NCBI RefSeq assembly: GCF_003287935.1
Contig: NZ_CP030287.1
Location: 6,100,613 to 6,164,612 of the forward strand
Length of the DNA: 64,000 nucleotides
Reading direction: 5' to 3'
From: Streptomyces sp. ICC1
GTDB taxonomy: Bacteria > Actinomycetota > Actinomycetes > Streptomycetales > Streptomycetaceae
Shown here: positions 25,601-33,441 of the stretch, piece by piece
Position numbering within the stretch: the stretch's first letter is position 1
Layout: each line of letters starts with the position of its first letter
Translations under genes and position numbers: made by a program
The notes under the pieces: generated by a model
The model's database searches: none
The model's input: the letters and a program-made list of their open reading frames with translations, nothing else
What the model was told of the DNA's origin: nothing

Positions 25601-26076
25601 TCGTCGTGCGCGGCGCACCGCGCACGACGGCCGACGTCCAGCAGGACACCATCCGCACGTGGTCGGGCAACCCGGGCCTCCCGGTGGTCGTGCGTGCCTA
25701 CTCGAGCGAGCCCGGCCGTCTGGAGGCCGACATGATGCGGGCGAGCGTGGTCGTGATGCCCTCACGCTCCGAGGGGTTCGGGCTGGTGGGCCGGGAGGCG
25801 ATCATCCGCGGCGTACCGATTCTGGTGAGCGCGAACAGCGGACTGGCCCAGCTGCTGCGCGAGCACCTGGGCGACGACGCCGACCACCTGATCGTTCCGA
25901 TGACCGGGAAGGACGACGAGGACGCCGCGGTGTGGGCCGCACGGATCGAGAAGTGCTTGGTCGACCGGGAAGCCGCCTTCACCCGCATCGCCGCCGCGCG
26001 CGGCCGGCTCGCCGCCCGCGTCACGTGGGCCGGCGCCGCCGCGCTCGTACTGGGGGAGGCGCCGCCCCGGGCGTGA
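22630..26076 (+). CDS. Caspase-like protease / STAND NTPase / GT4 glycosyltransferase fusion
   Basis: 1148 residues from the GTG at 22630, behind GGGGAGAGGGGG. Residues 15-250 are a caspase (peptidase C14) fold: RYALVVGVSNYASDLP, catalytic His94 in YFSGHGV and Cys142 in LIDTCHAG. Residues about 290-560 are a STAND/NACHT-type ATPase: FFFGRTEAL, Walker A GSPGSGKS (316-323) and Walker B LLDALDE (400-406). A helical linker (DPYIHEHLATHAAAGHVLGD) matches the one that precedes WD40 repeats in typical streptomycete caspase-STAND proteins. Here residues about 750-1148 are a GT-B glycosyltransferase: ATEWFSAHGGLSTLNRH and an EX7E motif with Glu1048/Glu1056 in SEGFGLVGREAI. All three catalytic centres look intact. 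I infer an anti-invader or programmed-death sensor with a glycosyltransferase module. No signal peptide or membrane segment. Confidence 0.9.
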   Translation: MGDVDTGNVGVGSGRRYALVVGVSNYASDLPDLPGAVEDAQRLADRLASMGYERVLAEISADPTSAVLRRGISEWAGEAMLGPDDVVVAYFSGHGVLREGRHYLLGSDDEPDRRHSGLAGADLVGLVADSLAGHSLTLIDTCHAGAVVNDVAQWSAELGRAGRQGTASWVLTSARGAKPAYGGVLVDALEDVFARPSAGPRQRFLDVREVTERVNRYFAEHEVPQRAGLVGPGAGGADPFFPNPAFVPGLPRDALDVASVVRIRQAQQDHFEPRSRGVAHAAEPGDFFFGRTEALTRVAQWLRSPHSGRRALVVTGSPGSGKSAVLGRVLALTDPDSPARLSTAPEALPPPDLTVIPLQGRGSTAETVTADLSAVLDLPTTDREGVLRALGARTDPVVVLLDALDEFEPDEYRRVVADLVRPLTSLPAVRLIIGTRRAQLAELGAPVDVIDLDAPEFRDEEGLRAYAYHLLVDDRTRQSAGRRRVYREAPARAATAAEAIAREAGPSFLAAQLAAHALVHAAGPADSGPPELSPAQHLPDPFRDAPGWFESCLDRFGPDRSRVVRLLLPLSYAQGPGLPMTLWPAMAEALTHERYTDDDLRRFLARGSALVTETALPTGTVYRLFHQLLAEHLQGSGQDQVRHRRMVRALTERVPVLASGERDWASADPYIHEHLATHAAAGHVLGDLLQDAGYLRHAAPEPLLRALADSAAIGPARPPGDRSPSAPSGPDARTEAADQAASHLLSAQPNVLVVATEWFSAHGGLSTLNRHLCVALAAAGARVFCVVLGAEDSEVADAATKGVALLCHPGAPGAPEYGRLTRRPALPPGVEPDLIIGHARITGPAAAHLHEDFFPGARRLHFVHMAPDEIEWHKLDDTTDKADRAEERTEIERRLGASAHRVVAVGPRLHARFRNELCDTEAPEPLRLDPGFDLPGSTLPTVRTPPPGSPHKVLLLGRTDDARLKGVDLAARACGLVHDLRTKASAEPIELVVRGAPRTTADVQQDTIRTWSGNPGLPVVVRAYSSEPGRLEADMMRASVVVMPSRSEGFGLVGREAIIRGVPILVSANSGLAQLLREHLGDDADHLIVPMTGKDDEDAAVWAARIEKCLVDREAAFTRIAAARGRLAARVTWAGAAALVLGEAPPRA

Positions 26077-26170
26077 CGGCGTCGCGGCCACCCCTGCTCC
26101 GCAGCTCCCGCCGGAGGCGCCGAAAGCGCGGGGCGAGCGGCGGCTCGCCCGAGGTCGAGTACGTCCCCCG

Positions 26171-29100
26171 TCAGCCGCAGGCTGTGGTCAGGGCGGCGGT
26201 GAACTCCTCGGCCAGTTCGGTGATGACGGGAAGGTCGAAGGCCAGCGCGTTGTACTGCAGCCAGCACCGCAGGGCGCCGTCCGGCTGTTCGACCACGGTC
26301 AGCTCGGGCACGCCGCGGTCGCCGCCCGGCAGTGGCCAGGGCACGGTGCTCCCGCGCGGCAGCTCCCAGGGCTCGCAGGCCAGGCCGGGCAGTTGCGCGG
26401 GCGCGGCCCACGCCTCGTAGCGGAGCCAGGCCGCGAACGGCACGGACGGGCTGAACTCGGCGAACGGGTACAGCTGGTGGTCCAGGGCCTCGCTGTAGAC
26501 CGCCCGCAGCCGGTCCACCAGCTCGGCGAAACCGGGTCCCCCGCTCGCGTCCACCCGCAGCAGCAGCGACTGGACGAAGCAGCCCACCGTGCGCTCGGCG
26601 TCCGGGCGCGGTCGGCCGGGCACCGGGGTCATCACCACCAGGTCGGGACGGCCGCTGCGGCTCGCCAGCAGTCCGGTCCAGGCCGCCGTGACGGCCAGGA
26701 AGGGGGTGGCGCCCAGCTCGGCCGCCCGGGCCCGCAGGGCTTCGGCCAGCGCTGGAGGCACCTCGAACTCGTGGGCCTGGGTGAGTACTTCGTCCACCGT
26801 GCGGCGGCCGGCGAACTGCTCGACGGCCTCCGGCGCCCCGGCCAGCGCGGTCCCGAAGTGGGCCCGGGAGGCCGGCCAGTGCGCGTTCGCCCAGTCCACC
26901 AACTCCTGGTAGCCCGGGCCCGAGCGGGCCGGCGGGGCCGACCGGCCCCGGCGCAGCGCGGAGTAGAACACCCCGAGGTCGGCCAGCAGCACGCCGACCG
27001 ACCAGCCGTCGGAGACCATGTGGTGCACCGCGACCAGCACCACGTGGTCGGTCTCCGACCGGCTGACCACCAGGAGGCGCGCCATCGGGTCACGGGCGAG
27101 GTCGGTGAGGCGGTCGCGTTCGGCCAGCAGCAGGGCGTCCACCTCCGCGTCCGTGGCCCCCGGGGCCCGGGTCAGCGTGATCCGCACCCGGGGCTCCTCG
27201 TCCAGCACCGCCCGTACGACCCCCTCTCCCGCCGCCTCGAACCGGGTCCGCAGCGCCGGATGGCGCCGGACCACCTCGGTGAGCGCCAGGCCCAGGGTCT
27301 CCGGTTCCAGCCGGTCGGCCACCCGGAACAGCGCCGTCACCGCGCCGGCGTCCCGCCCGGGGGCCTCGGCCATCCAGCGGAAGAAGTTCTCCTGCTGCGA
27401 GGTGAGTGCGACGGCGTGCGGCTGCGCGCGGAGCGCGGTCAGGTAGGGCGTCACCGTCTCCGGTGCGGCAGGCGTTCCGTCCGCGGCAGCCCGCCGCCGG
27501 TCGGGGTGGTCGACCCAAGCGGCCTGGGAGCGCAGCGAGGGCCGTTCGAAGACCACGGCGGTGCTCGCCCGGACCCCGAACTCGCCGCTGATGCCCGTGG
27601 CGAGCTGGACCGCCCGGAAGGAGTCGCCGCCGAGCGCGAAGAACTCGGCGGCCACGTCGGTGACCGGCCGGCCGAGCAGGCGCCGCCAGAGTCCGGCCAA
27701 CCGCAGTTCCGTCGGCGTGGCCGGGGCGACCGCGGGACCGTCGGACTCCGCGGGCGCGTCGAACAGCGGGCGGAGCCGGTGCTTGACCACCTTGCCGCTC
27801 GGGTTCCTGGGCAGGTCGCCGGCGAGCAGGATCCGGACCGGCAGTTCGGGCCGGCTCAACCGGGCGCTCAGGAACAGCCGGAGCTCGTCCAGATCCAGAC
27901 CGCCGGGTCCGGCCACCACGACCGCCACCGGGACGGCGCCCATCACGGGGTGCGGCAGGCCGAGCGCGGCGGCGTCGGCGACCGCGGGGTGCTCGTGCAG
28001 CGCCTCCTCGATCCGCAGCGTGGAGACCTTCAGCGCACCGCTCTTGATGACGTCGCTCTCCCGGTCGACCAGGTACAGGTGGCCGTCCGCGTCGAGGCGT
28101 CCGACATCGCCCATCCGCACCCAGCCGTCCCGGAACACCCGGGCGCTCTCCCCGGCGGCGCCCAGGTAGCCGCGCGCCGGTCCGGGCTGGCGCAACCAGA
28201 CCTCGCCGACCTGCCCGGCGGGCAGCGGGAGCCCCTCCGCGTCGAGGATCCGTACGTCACGGGGGTCCGCCGGGCGGCCCAGCGAGCCCGGGCGGCGGGT
28301 GTCGACCACGGTGGAGATCTGCGCGGGCGAGGCCTCGGCGGAGGTGTAGGTGTTGACCAGCGTCGCGCCCGGCAGCGCCGCGGCCAGCGAGGCCGCCACC
28401 GGTACGGGCAGTGCGGCGGCGGATGAGTTGACCAGGCGCAGACTGCTCAGGTCGTACCGCCCGGCGGTGCCCGCGTTGACCAGTTCGATCGCCATCGAGG
28501 GCACCAGGAAGGCGGTGCCGATCCCGAACTTCTCGACCGCGATGCCGAACTGGTCCGCGTCGAAGCGCGGCAGGCTGAGCGTGGTGGGCGCGGCGGTCAG
28601 TGCGCCCAGCAGCATCACCTGGCCCGCGTTGGTCCCGATCGGGAAGGCGTGCAGGGCGTGCCGCGAGTGCGCGTAGGCGCGGCGGCGGGGGTGGGCGGCC
28701 AGGCCGGCGGTCAGGTTTCCGGGCGCGGCGAGCACGCCCTTGGGCGCGCCGGTGGTGCCCGAGGTGCCGATCACCTGGGCCGGGTCGGCCGGGCCGACCC
28801 GGTGCGGCGGGCCGGCCGGCGGCTCGGGGTGCGCCGCCAGCAGGGCGTCCAGGCACAGGTCCACCAGGCCCTGGACGGTGCGGAGTTCACCGTCCCGCAG
28901 GACCGTGCCGGCTTCGGCCAGCACGGCCAGGGCGGCGACATCGGTCTCGGACAGGTCCTCGCGGACCGGTACGGGCACCCCGCCCGCGTACTGGACGGCG
29001 AGGAAGGCGACGGCGTACCGCTCCCAGCGCGCGTTGGAGAACCGCAGCACCACCCGGTCGCCCGGCTCGACCCCGGCGGCGGCCAGCCCGACGGCAGCGC

Positions 29101-29230
29101 GCAGCGCCTCCTCGCGCCACCGGCGGTAGCTGAGTTCACCGCCGCCGACGACCTGCAGCGCCACGTGGTCCGGGTGTTCGGTGGCCCGCGCGTCGAGGAG
29201 CTCCGGGACGGTCGTCGCGGCGGGCGGCAT
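26171..29230 (-). CDS. Single-module nonribosomal peptide synthetase, A-T-C order
   Basis: 1019 residues from the ATG at 29230. Adenylation domain about residues 8-510: A3 GTSGTTGAPKGV, an unusual A5 (NTYTSAEASP), A8-like WVRMGDVGRLDADGHLYLVDR and Lys in NPSGKVVKHRL. Carrier domain about 525-605, phosphopantetheine Ser537 in FFALGGDSFRAV. Condensation domain about 630-1019 with an intact catalytic HHMVSDG at 736-742. There is no thioesterase or epimerase. An ending C domain suggests transfer of the loaded acyl or amino acid to a free amine or to another carrier. The A domain is closer in style to acyl-AMP ligases than to standard amino-acid selectors; substrate not predicted. Its upstream region contains adapter-like DNA, so its neighbours are uncertain. 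Confidence 0.92.
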   Translation of the reverse strand: MPPAATTVPELLDARATEHPDHVALQVVGGGELSYRRWREEALRAAVGLAAAGVEPGDRVVLRFSNARWERYAVAFLAVQYAGGVPVPVREDLSETDVAALAVLAEAGTVLRDGELRTVQGLVDLCLDALLAAHPEPPAGPPHRVGPADPAQVIGTSGTTGAPKGVLAAPGNLTAGLAAHPRRRAYAHSRHALHAFPIGTNAGQVMLLGALTAAPTTLSLPRFDADQFGIAVEKFGIGTAFLVPSMAIELVNAGTAGRYDLSSLRLVNSSAAALPVPVAASLAAALPGATLVNTYTSAEASPAQISTVVDTRRPGSLGRPADPRDVRILDAEGLPLPAGQVGEVWLRQPGPARGYLGAAGESARVFRDGWVRMGDVGRLDADGHLYLVDRESDVIKSGALKVSTLRIEEALHEHPAVADAAALGLPHPVMGAVPVAVVVAGPGGLDLDELRLFLSARLSRPELPVRILLAGDLPRNPSGKVVKHRLRPLFDAPAESDGPAVAPATPTELRLAGLWRRLLGRPVTDVAAEFFALGGDSFRAVQLATGISGEFGVRASTAVVFERPSLRSQAAWVDHPDRRRAAADGTPAAPETVTPYLTALRAQPHAVALTSQQENFFRWMAEAPGRDAGAVTALFRVADRLEPETLGLALTEVVRRHPALRTRFEAAGEGVVRAVLDEEPRVRITLTRAPGATDAEVDALLLAERDRLTDLARDPMARLLVVSRSETDHVVLVAVHHMVSDGWSVGVLLADLGVFYSALRRGRSAPPARSGPGYQELVDWANAHWPASRAHFGTALAGAPEAVEQFAGRRTVDEVLTQAHEFEVPPALAEALRARAAELGATPFLAVTAAWTGLLASRSGRPDLVVMTPVPGRPRPDAERTVGCFVQSLLLRVDASGGPGFAELVDRLRAVYSEALDHQLYPFAEFSPSVPFAAWLRYEAWAAPAQLPGLACEPWELPRGSTVPWPLPGGDRGVPELTVVEQPDGALRCWLQYNALAFDLPVITELAEEFTAALTTACG

Positions 29231-29279
29231 GGTGGTGTCGATGGTGTTCTCCGGTGCGATTCGGTGGGATTCGGTGGGA

Positions 29280-29305
29280 GGCTCGGAGATGTGTATAAGA
29301 GGCGG
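29280..29305 (+). other. Nextera Read 2 adapter-like sequence inside the window
   Basis: Bases 29280-29301 are identical for 22 consecutive bases to the 3' half of the Nextera Read 2 transposase adapter, whose end is AGATGTGTATAAGAGACAG. The final four adapter bases match at two of four positions (GCGG for ACAG). The match lies in the short gap between the NRPS start and the stop at 29345. It translates as the LLYTS / MCIR / YTHLR peptides well known from adapter contamination. It is almost certainly artificial and marks a possible false join. Confidence 0.9.
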
Positions 29306-29344
29306 GTCGGGGGGAGGCGGCTGCAGTGGCGGCGGGCCTCTCGG

Positions 29345-30313
29345 TCAGACCCCGGCCGGAGCGGGGGTGAGGGGCGCGGATGCGGGCGTGGAGAAGGGGC
29401 TGCCGTCGAGCGTCCAGTGCGAGTCGGCCGCGCGGCCGAGGGAGGCGTACACCTGGGCGGCGACGTCCTCGAAGCGCAGCGGGCGGGAGGGGGGTCGCGC
29501 GGGGATGTCCGGTCCGCAGCAGGCGACCCAGGCGCTCCGCTCCTGCGGGGTGCGTCCACCGTGACCGCCTTCGTCCCGGTGGCCGTGGTCGGTGACGGCG
29601 ATCACCGTCCAGGACTCGCGGGCGTACACGGGGCGCGAGCGGACGGCGGTGAGCAGTCTGCCGAGGCGTTCGTCGGCCCGCTCGATGGCCCGCAGGTAGG
29701 CGCTGCCACAGCCGAGCAGGTGGCCGGTCTCGTCCACCGCGCCGAGGTAGACGAAGGAGACCTCGGGGTCGTCGGTGGCCAGGACGCGGACGGCGTCGTC
29801 GGTGACCTGGTCGTCGCAGGCGTCCCAGTCCTCGCTCGTGTCGGCGCGCGGAGCGATGTAGGAGAGACGGCCGGGGGCGGCGAACAGCGGGCCGCCCTGC
29901 CGCGCGAGGAACAGGGGCTCCCAGCCGCCGGCCACGAAGGTCTTGCGGCCGTCCTCCTGTGCCAGGCGCGTGGCGAAGTCCGGGAAGACGTCCAGCCGAT
30001 TGCCCCCGAAGTGGTTGCCGTACACGCCGTGCTTGGCCACGCCCACGCCGGTGGCGATGGTGGTCCAGCACGGGCCCGACATCGTGGGCGTGGCCTCGTC
30101 GATCTCGATCCGGCCGAGGAATCCGGCGTCGGCGACCGCGTCGAGGTGCGGTGTCGGTACGGCCCGGAGCAGGTCGAGGCGGACGCCGTCGATGCCTACG
30201 ACCAGGACGCGGCGCCGGGGGCTGCTGGGTGAGGGCGACAAGGGTCGGCTCCCGTCTTCGGTGGGGTTCGCCAGGCCCGCTCCTCGGGGAGTGGGCTGAA
30301 CGAGTCGAATCAT
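29345..30313 (-). CDS. Type I phosphodiesterase / nucleotide pyrophosphatase-like protein
   Basis: 322 residues from the ATG at 30313; a further in-frame start at 30343 is possible. Alkaline-phosphatase-superfamily metal and nucleophile motifs are present: the first metal Asp in VLVVGIDGVRLDLL, the nucleophile Thr region in ATPTMSGPCWTTIATG, and VAVTDHGHRDEGGHGG near residue 255. Members hydrolyse phosphodiesters or phosphonoacetate-type bonds. No signal peptide. It reads in the same direction as the NRPS 115 bp downstream, but the adapter-like bases between them make that order doubtful. Confidence 0.85.
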   Translation of the reverse strand: MIRLVQPTPRGAGLANPTEDGSRPLSPSPSSPRRRVLVVGIDGVRLDLLRAVPTPHLDAVADAGFLGRIEIDEATPTMSGPCWTTIATGVGVAKHGVYGNHFGGNRLDVFPDFATRLAQEDGRKTFVAGGWEPLFLARQGGPLFAAPGRLSYIAPRADTSEDWDACDDQVTDDAVRVLATDDPEVSFVYLGAVDETGHLLGCGSAYLRAIERADERLGRLLTAVRSRPVYARESWTVIAVTDHGHRDEGGHGGRTPQERSAWVACCGPDIPARPPSRPLRFEDVAAQVYASLGRAADSHWTLDGSPFSTPASAPLTPAPAGV

Positions 30314-30416
30314 TCGCTCATGAATCTTGACCGTCAAGAGCATCTGAACGAATGATCGAAACGTTCAGTTCGCGAGCATGAGGATCGGCTGACGGCCCCC
30401 GCGTTATGGTCGCCGC

Positions 30417-31718
30417 ATGCCACCTGTCTCGCTGCTCGTCATCGGCGCCGGTGAACGCGGAACCGGATACGCCCGGTGGGCCCTTGACCACCCGGACCGT
30501 GCGACCGTCGTCGCCGTCGCCGAACCCCGCGAGGTGCGCCGTACCCGCTTCGCGGCGACGCACGGCATCGCTCCCGAGGGCGCGGTCGCCGACTGGAAGG
30601 ACGTCCTCGCCCGCGGCAAGATCGCTGACGCGGTGCTCATCTGCACGCCCGACAGGCTGCACGTGGAACCGGCCGTGGCCTTCGCCGCCCTCGGCTACCC
30701 CATCCTGTTGGAGAAGCCGATGGCCCTCGACGAGGACGGGTGCCGGGAGATCGTCGCGGCCGTCGAGAGGTCCGGGGTGATGCTCGCCGTCGGTCACGTG
30801 CTGCGCTACACCCCTTACACGCGCACCCTCAAACAGCTCGTCGACTCCGGGCGGATCGGTGACATCGTCAGTGTCCAGCACCTGGAGCCCGTCGGCTTCT
30901 GGCACCAGGCGCACTCCTTCGTGCGCGGCAACTGGCGCCGCCACGACGAGTCGACCTCCATGCTCATGGCCAAGTCCTGCCACGACCTGGACTGGTTGCA
31001 GTACATCATCGGCAGCCCGCCCGCCCGGGTGTCCAGCTTCGGCCGCCTGTCCCACTTCACCGCGGCCAACCGGCCCGCCGGCGCCGCCGACCGCTGCCCG
31101 GACTGCGCCGTCGAGCCCGGCTGCCCGTACTCCGCCCGGCGGCTGTACGGCGGCATGCTCGACCGGGGAGAGCATGTCTGGCCGCTCAGCGTCGTCGTGG
31201 ACGAGTTCACCCCCTCCGTGCTCGACGATGCCCTGCGCACCGGCCCGTACGGCCGGTGCGTGTACGCCTGTGACAACGACGTCGTCGACCACCAGGTCGT
31301 CGCCATGGAGTTCCCCGGCGGGGCCACCGCCACCTTCACCATGACCGCCTTCACCGAGTTGACCAACCGCCGCACCCGGATCTTCGGCACGCGCGGCGAG
31401 CTGACCGGCGACGGCGAGACCATCCGCGTGTACGACTTCCTCACCCGCGCCGAGGAAACCGTCACGCCCGCCGGGCAGGGCGGGGTGACGGCCGCTGACG
31501 GCCACGGCGGAGGCGACGCGGGACTGATGGACGCCTTCGTGGGAGCCGTCGCCACCGGGGACCGCGGCCTCGTCACGTCCGGCGCGCGCGAGTCCCTGGC
31601 CGGCCACCTCGCGGTCCTCGCGGCCGAACGCGCCCGGCACGGCGGCACCGTGGAACCGGTGCCGGGCACGATCCGTGAGAGCCGGTCAGCCCGGCCCGGC
31701 CGGGCTAGCCGGCCTTGA
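30417..31718 (+). CDS. Gfo/Idh/MocA-family oxidoreductase
   Basis: 433 residues. N-terminal Rossmann fold LLVIGAGERGTGYARWALDH for NAD(P), then the family motif YPILLEKPMALDEDGC with its conserved EKP. The C-terminal alpha/beta domain has SMLMAKSCHDLDWLQYIIG, where HDLD supplies the catalytic His/Asp. A four-Cys insert (CPDCAVEPGCPYSARR) at about residue 222 is seen in a subset of the family and may bind metal. It oxidises or reduces a sugar or cyclitol; substrate not predicted. The 3' end overlaps the convergent SDR gene by 14 bp. It diverges from the phosphodiesterase gene with 103 bp between. Confidence 0.9.
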   Translation: MPPVSLLVIGAGERGTGYARWALDHPDRATVVAVAEPREVRRTRFAATHGIAPEGAVADWKDVLARGKIADAVLICTPDRLHVEPAVAFAALGYPILLEKPMALDEDGCREIVAAVERSGVMLAVGHVLRYTPYTRTLKQLVDSGRIGDIVSVQHLEPVGFWHQAHSFVRGNWRRHDESTSMLMAKSCHDLDWLQYIIGSPPARVSSFGRLSHFTAANRPAGAADRCPDCAVEPGCPYSARRLYGGMLDRGEHVWPLSVVVDEFTPSVLDDALRTGPYGRCVYACDNDVVDHQVVAMEFPGGATATFTMTAFTELTNRRTRIFGTRGELTGDGETIRVYDFLTRAEETVTPAGQGGVTAADGHGGGDAGLMDAFVGAVATGDRGLVTSGARESLAGHLAVLAAERARHGGTVEPVPGTIRESRSARPGRASRP

Positions 31719-32493
31719 GGGTGCCGCCGTCGATGACGTGGTCGGCGCCGTGGATGTTGGCGGCGCGTTCGGACAGCAGGAAGGCGACCAGGTCGGCCAC
31801 CTCTTCGGGTGTGGTGATGCGTCCCGACGCGAGGCCGAACTGCCCGGGAATGTTCGCGAGCAGATCGCCGTGGCTGACGCCGTAGGCCTCGGCCACCTTG
31901 CCGCCGAAGCCGTTCGGGTCGGTCCACAGCGGGCTCGCGACGACACCGGGGGAGACGGTGTTGACGCGCACGCCGCGCGGTGCCAGTTCCTCGCTGAGCC
32001 GCTTGCTCAGCTGGTTCAGTGCCGCCTTGGCCTCCGCGTAGCCGACCGGTGAACCGGCGGGCACGCGGGCGTTGATCGACGAGATGTTGACGATCGCCCC
32101 CCTGCGCTCCAGGATGCTCGGCAACGCAGCCCGGGTCGTCCAGACCGCGCTGAACAGGTTGAGGTCGAAGATGGTCTGCCACTGCTCGTCGTCCACGTCG
32201 AGGAAGCCGCCCAGGGACAGCGCGTCCGGATCGCCCGCGCCGACGTTGTTGACGAGGAAGTCGATCCCGCCGACCGCGTCGATCGCCTCCTCGACCACCT
32301 TCGTCGCCCCGTCGCGCGTGCTCAGGTCGACCGACACGGTGGCGGCGGCGGCCTTCTCCAGCTCGGGGGTGATGGTGCGCGCGGCGCCCACCACCCTGAC
32401 GCCCTCCGCGGCCAGTGCCTGGGTGATGGCGAGGCCGATGCCGCGGCCCGCGCCGGTGACGAGAGCGGTCTTTCCGTTGATTCCGAGGTCCAT
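31705..32493 (-). CDS. Short-chain dehydrogenase/reductase
   Basis: 262 residues from the ATG at 32493, with AAGGAGAG just upstream. Classical SDR motifs: cofactor TGAGRGIG near residue 14, LVNNVGAG, the Ser in NISSINA and the catalytic YAEAKAAL (Tyr-x3-Lys). The motif SVDLS and a C-terminal IDGGT complete it. It oxidises or reduces an alcohol or ketone with NAD(P). A palindromic operator in its promoter is identical to one in front of the TetR gene at 33168, so it is the likely target of that repressor. Confidence 0.92.
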   Translation of the reverse strand: MDLGINGKTALVTGAGRGIGLAITQALAAEGVRVVGAARTITPELEKAAAATVSVDLSTRDGATKVVEEAIDAVGGIDFLVNNVGAGDPDALSLGGFLDVDDEQWQTIFDLNLFSAVWTTRAALPSILERRGAIVNISSINARVPAGSPVGYAEAKAALNQLSKRLSEELAPRGVRVNTVSPGVVASPLWTDPNGFGGKVAEAYGVSHGDLLANIPGQFGLASGRITTPEEVADLVAFLLSERAANIHGADHVIDGGTLKAG

Positions 32494-32532
32494 GACTCTC
32501 CTTCTTGGGGTGGCTTTCTTGGGCTGGAGGTT

Positions 32533-32554
32533 TTCTTGACCCACAGGTCAAGAA
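32533..32554. promoter_or_regulatory. TetR operator copy upstream of the SDR gene
   Basis: Perfect inverted repeat TTCTTGACC-N4-GGTCAAGAA with spacer CACA, about 40 bp upstream of the SDR start. The same 22-bp core occurs at 33185-33206. TTGACC within each arm could also be a -35 element, so bound repressor would block polymerase. Confidence 0.85.
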
Positions 32555-32592
32555 TCAGGGCGTAAAAAATGCCCCCGTCGGGGCACGGCGGG

Positions 32593-33168
32593 TCAGAGGC
32601 CCGCCAGGGCGGTGTCGATGATCCCGTGAAGGGTCGGCCTGTCGAAGGTCTTGGCCATGACGCGCAGCCCCACGATGGTGTTCAGGAGGAACTGCGCCTG
32701 CGCCCTGGCGTCGACCTCGGGGGCGACATCGCCGTCGCGCTGCCCCTGCTCGATGCGGGCGGTGAGGTGCTGGATGGTGTGCTGCCCCATGCGGTGGACC
32801 GCCTGGGTGGCCTCCGCGTCCCGCCCGCCGAGCTCCAGGGCGGTGTTGGCGCCCAGGCAGCCGCGCCTGACCGGCCCGTTCAGGTCCGTGTCCACGAGGA
32901 GGGTCAGGTAGTCGCGGATGCACTGCTTGGTCGAGCTCGGCCGTGCGAGGAACTCCTCGGTCATCTCGGAGCCGGCGCGATCGTAGAGCTCGAGGGCCTT
33001 GCCGAACAGCTCGCGCTTGGATCCGAAGGCGTGGTACAGGCTGCCCTTGGCCACACCGGTGGCCGCGGCGAGATCGGCCGGGGAGGTGCCGGCGTAGCCG
33101 TTGGTCCAGAACGCCTCCATCGCCTGTGCGATGACCGCGTCCGGTTCGAAGTTCCTCGGCCTGCCCAT
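32593..33168 (-). CDS. TetR/AcrR-family repressor
   Basis: 191 residues from the ATG at 33168. N-terminal helix-turn-helix: AVIAQAMEAFWTNGYAGTSP, DLAAATGVAKGSLYHAFGSK. The rest is an all-helical ligand domain with a single Cys (RRGCLGANTALEL), a pattern of the YxaF/LmrA-like branch that responds to electrophiles or flavonoid-type ligands. It reads toward the SDR gene, and both promoters carry the same 22-bp palindrome, so it probably represses itself and the SDR. Ligand unknown. Confidence 0.92.
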   Translation of the reverse strand: MGRPRNFEPDAVIAQAMEAFWTNGYAGTSPADLAAATGVAKGSLYHAFGSKRELFGKALELYDRAGSEMTEEFLARPSSTKQCIRDYLTLLVDTDLNGPVRRGCLGANTALELGGRDAEATQAVHRMGQHTIQHLTARIEQGQRDGDVAPEVDARAQAQFLLNTIVGLRVMAKTFDRPTLHGIIDTALAGL

Positions 33169-33180
33169 GACCGCACGCTA

Positions 33181-33210
33181 TCCATTCTTGACCCACAGGT
33201 CAAGAATGGA
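33181..33210. promoter_or_regulatory. TetR autoregulatory operator
   Basis: Perfect inverted repeat with 13-bp arms (TCCATTCTTGACC and GGTCAAGAATGGA) around CACA, starting 13 bp upstream of the TetR start codon. Its 22-bp core is identical to 32533-32554. Confidence 0.88.
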
Positions 33211-33441
33211 TGTCCTGATCGATTCGGCTGGCCGGGGGCCGGCCCACTTGCGATCGACACCACCGGTCCGGCGGCGCAGGATGGAAGGGACGGACGCATT
33301 CCGGCTGCCCGCGTCGCCTGTGGTGGCGGGTGCCCGGACCGACGGATCACCACGACCACCCGCAGGCCGAGGACTGCCCGACGGGCGCCGAGGCGGAGGT
33401 CGGAGCGGGTGAGGGGCCACCAGCGCAGATGGGAGAGAAGG

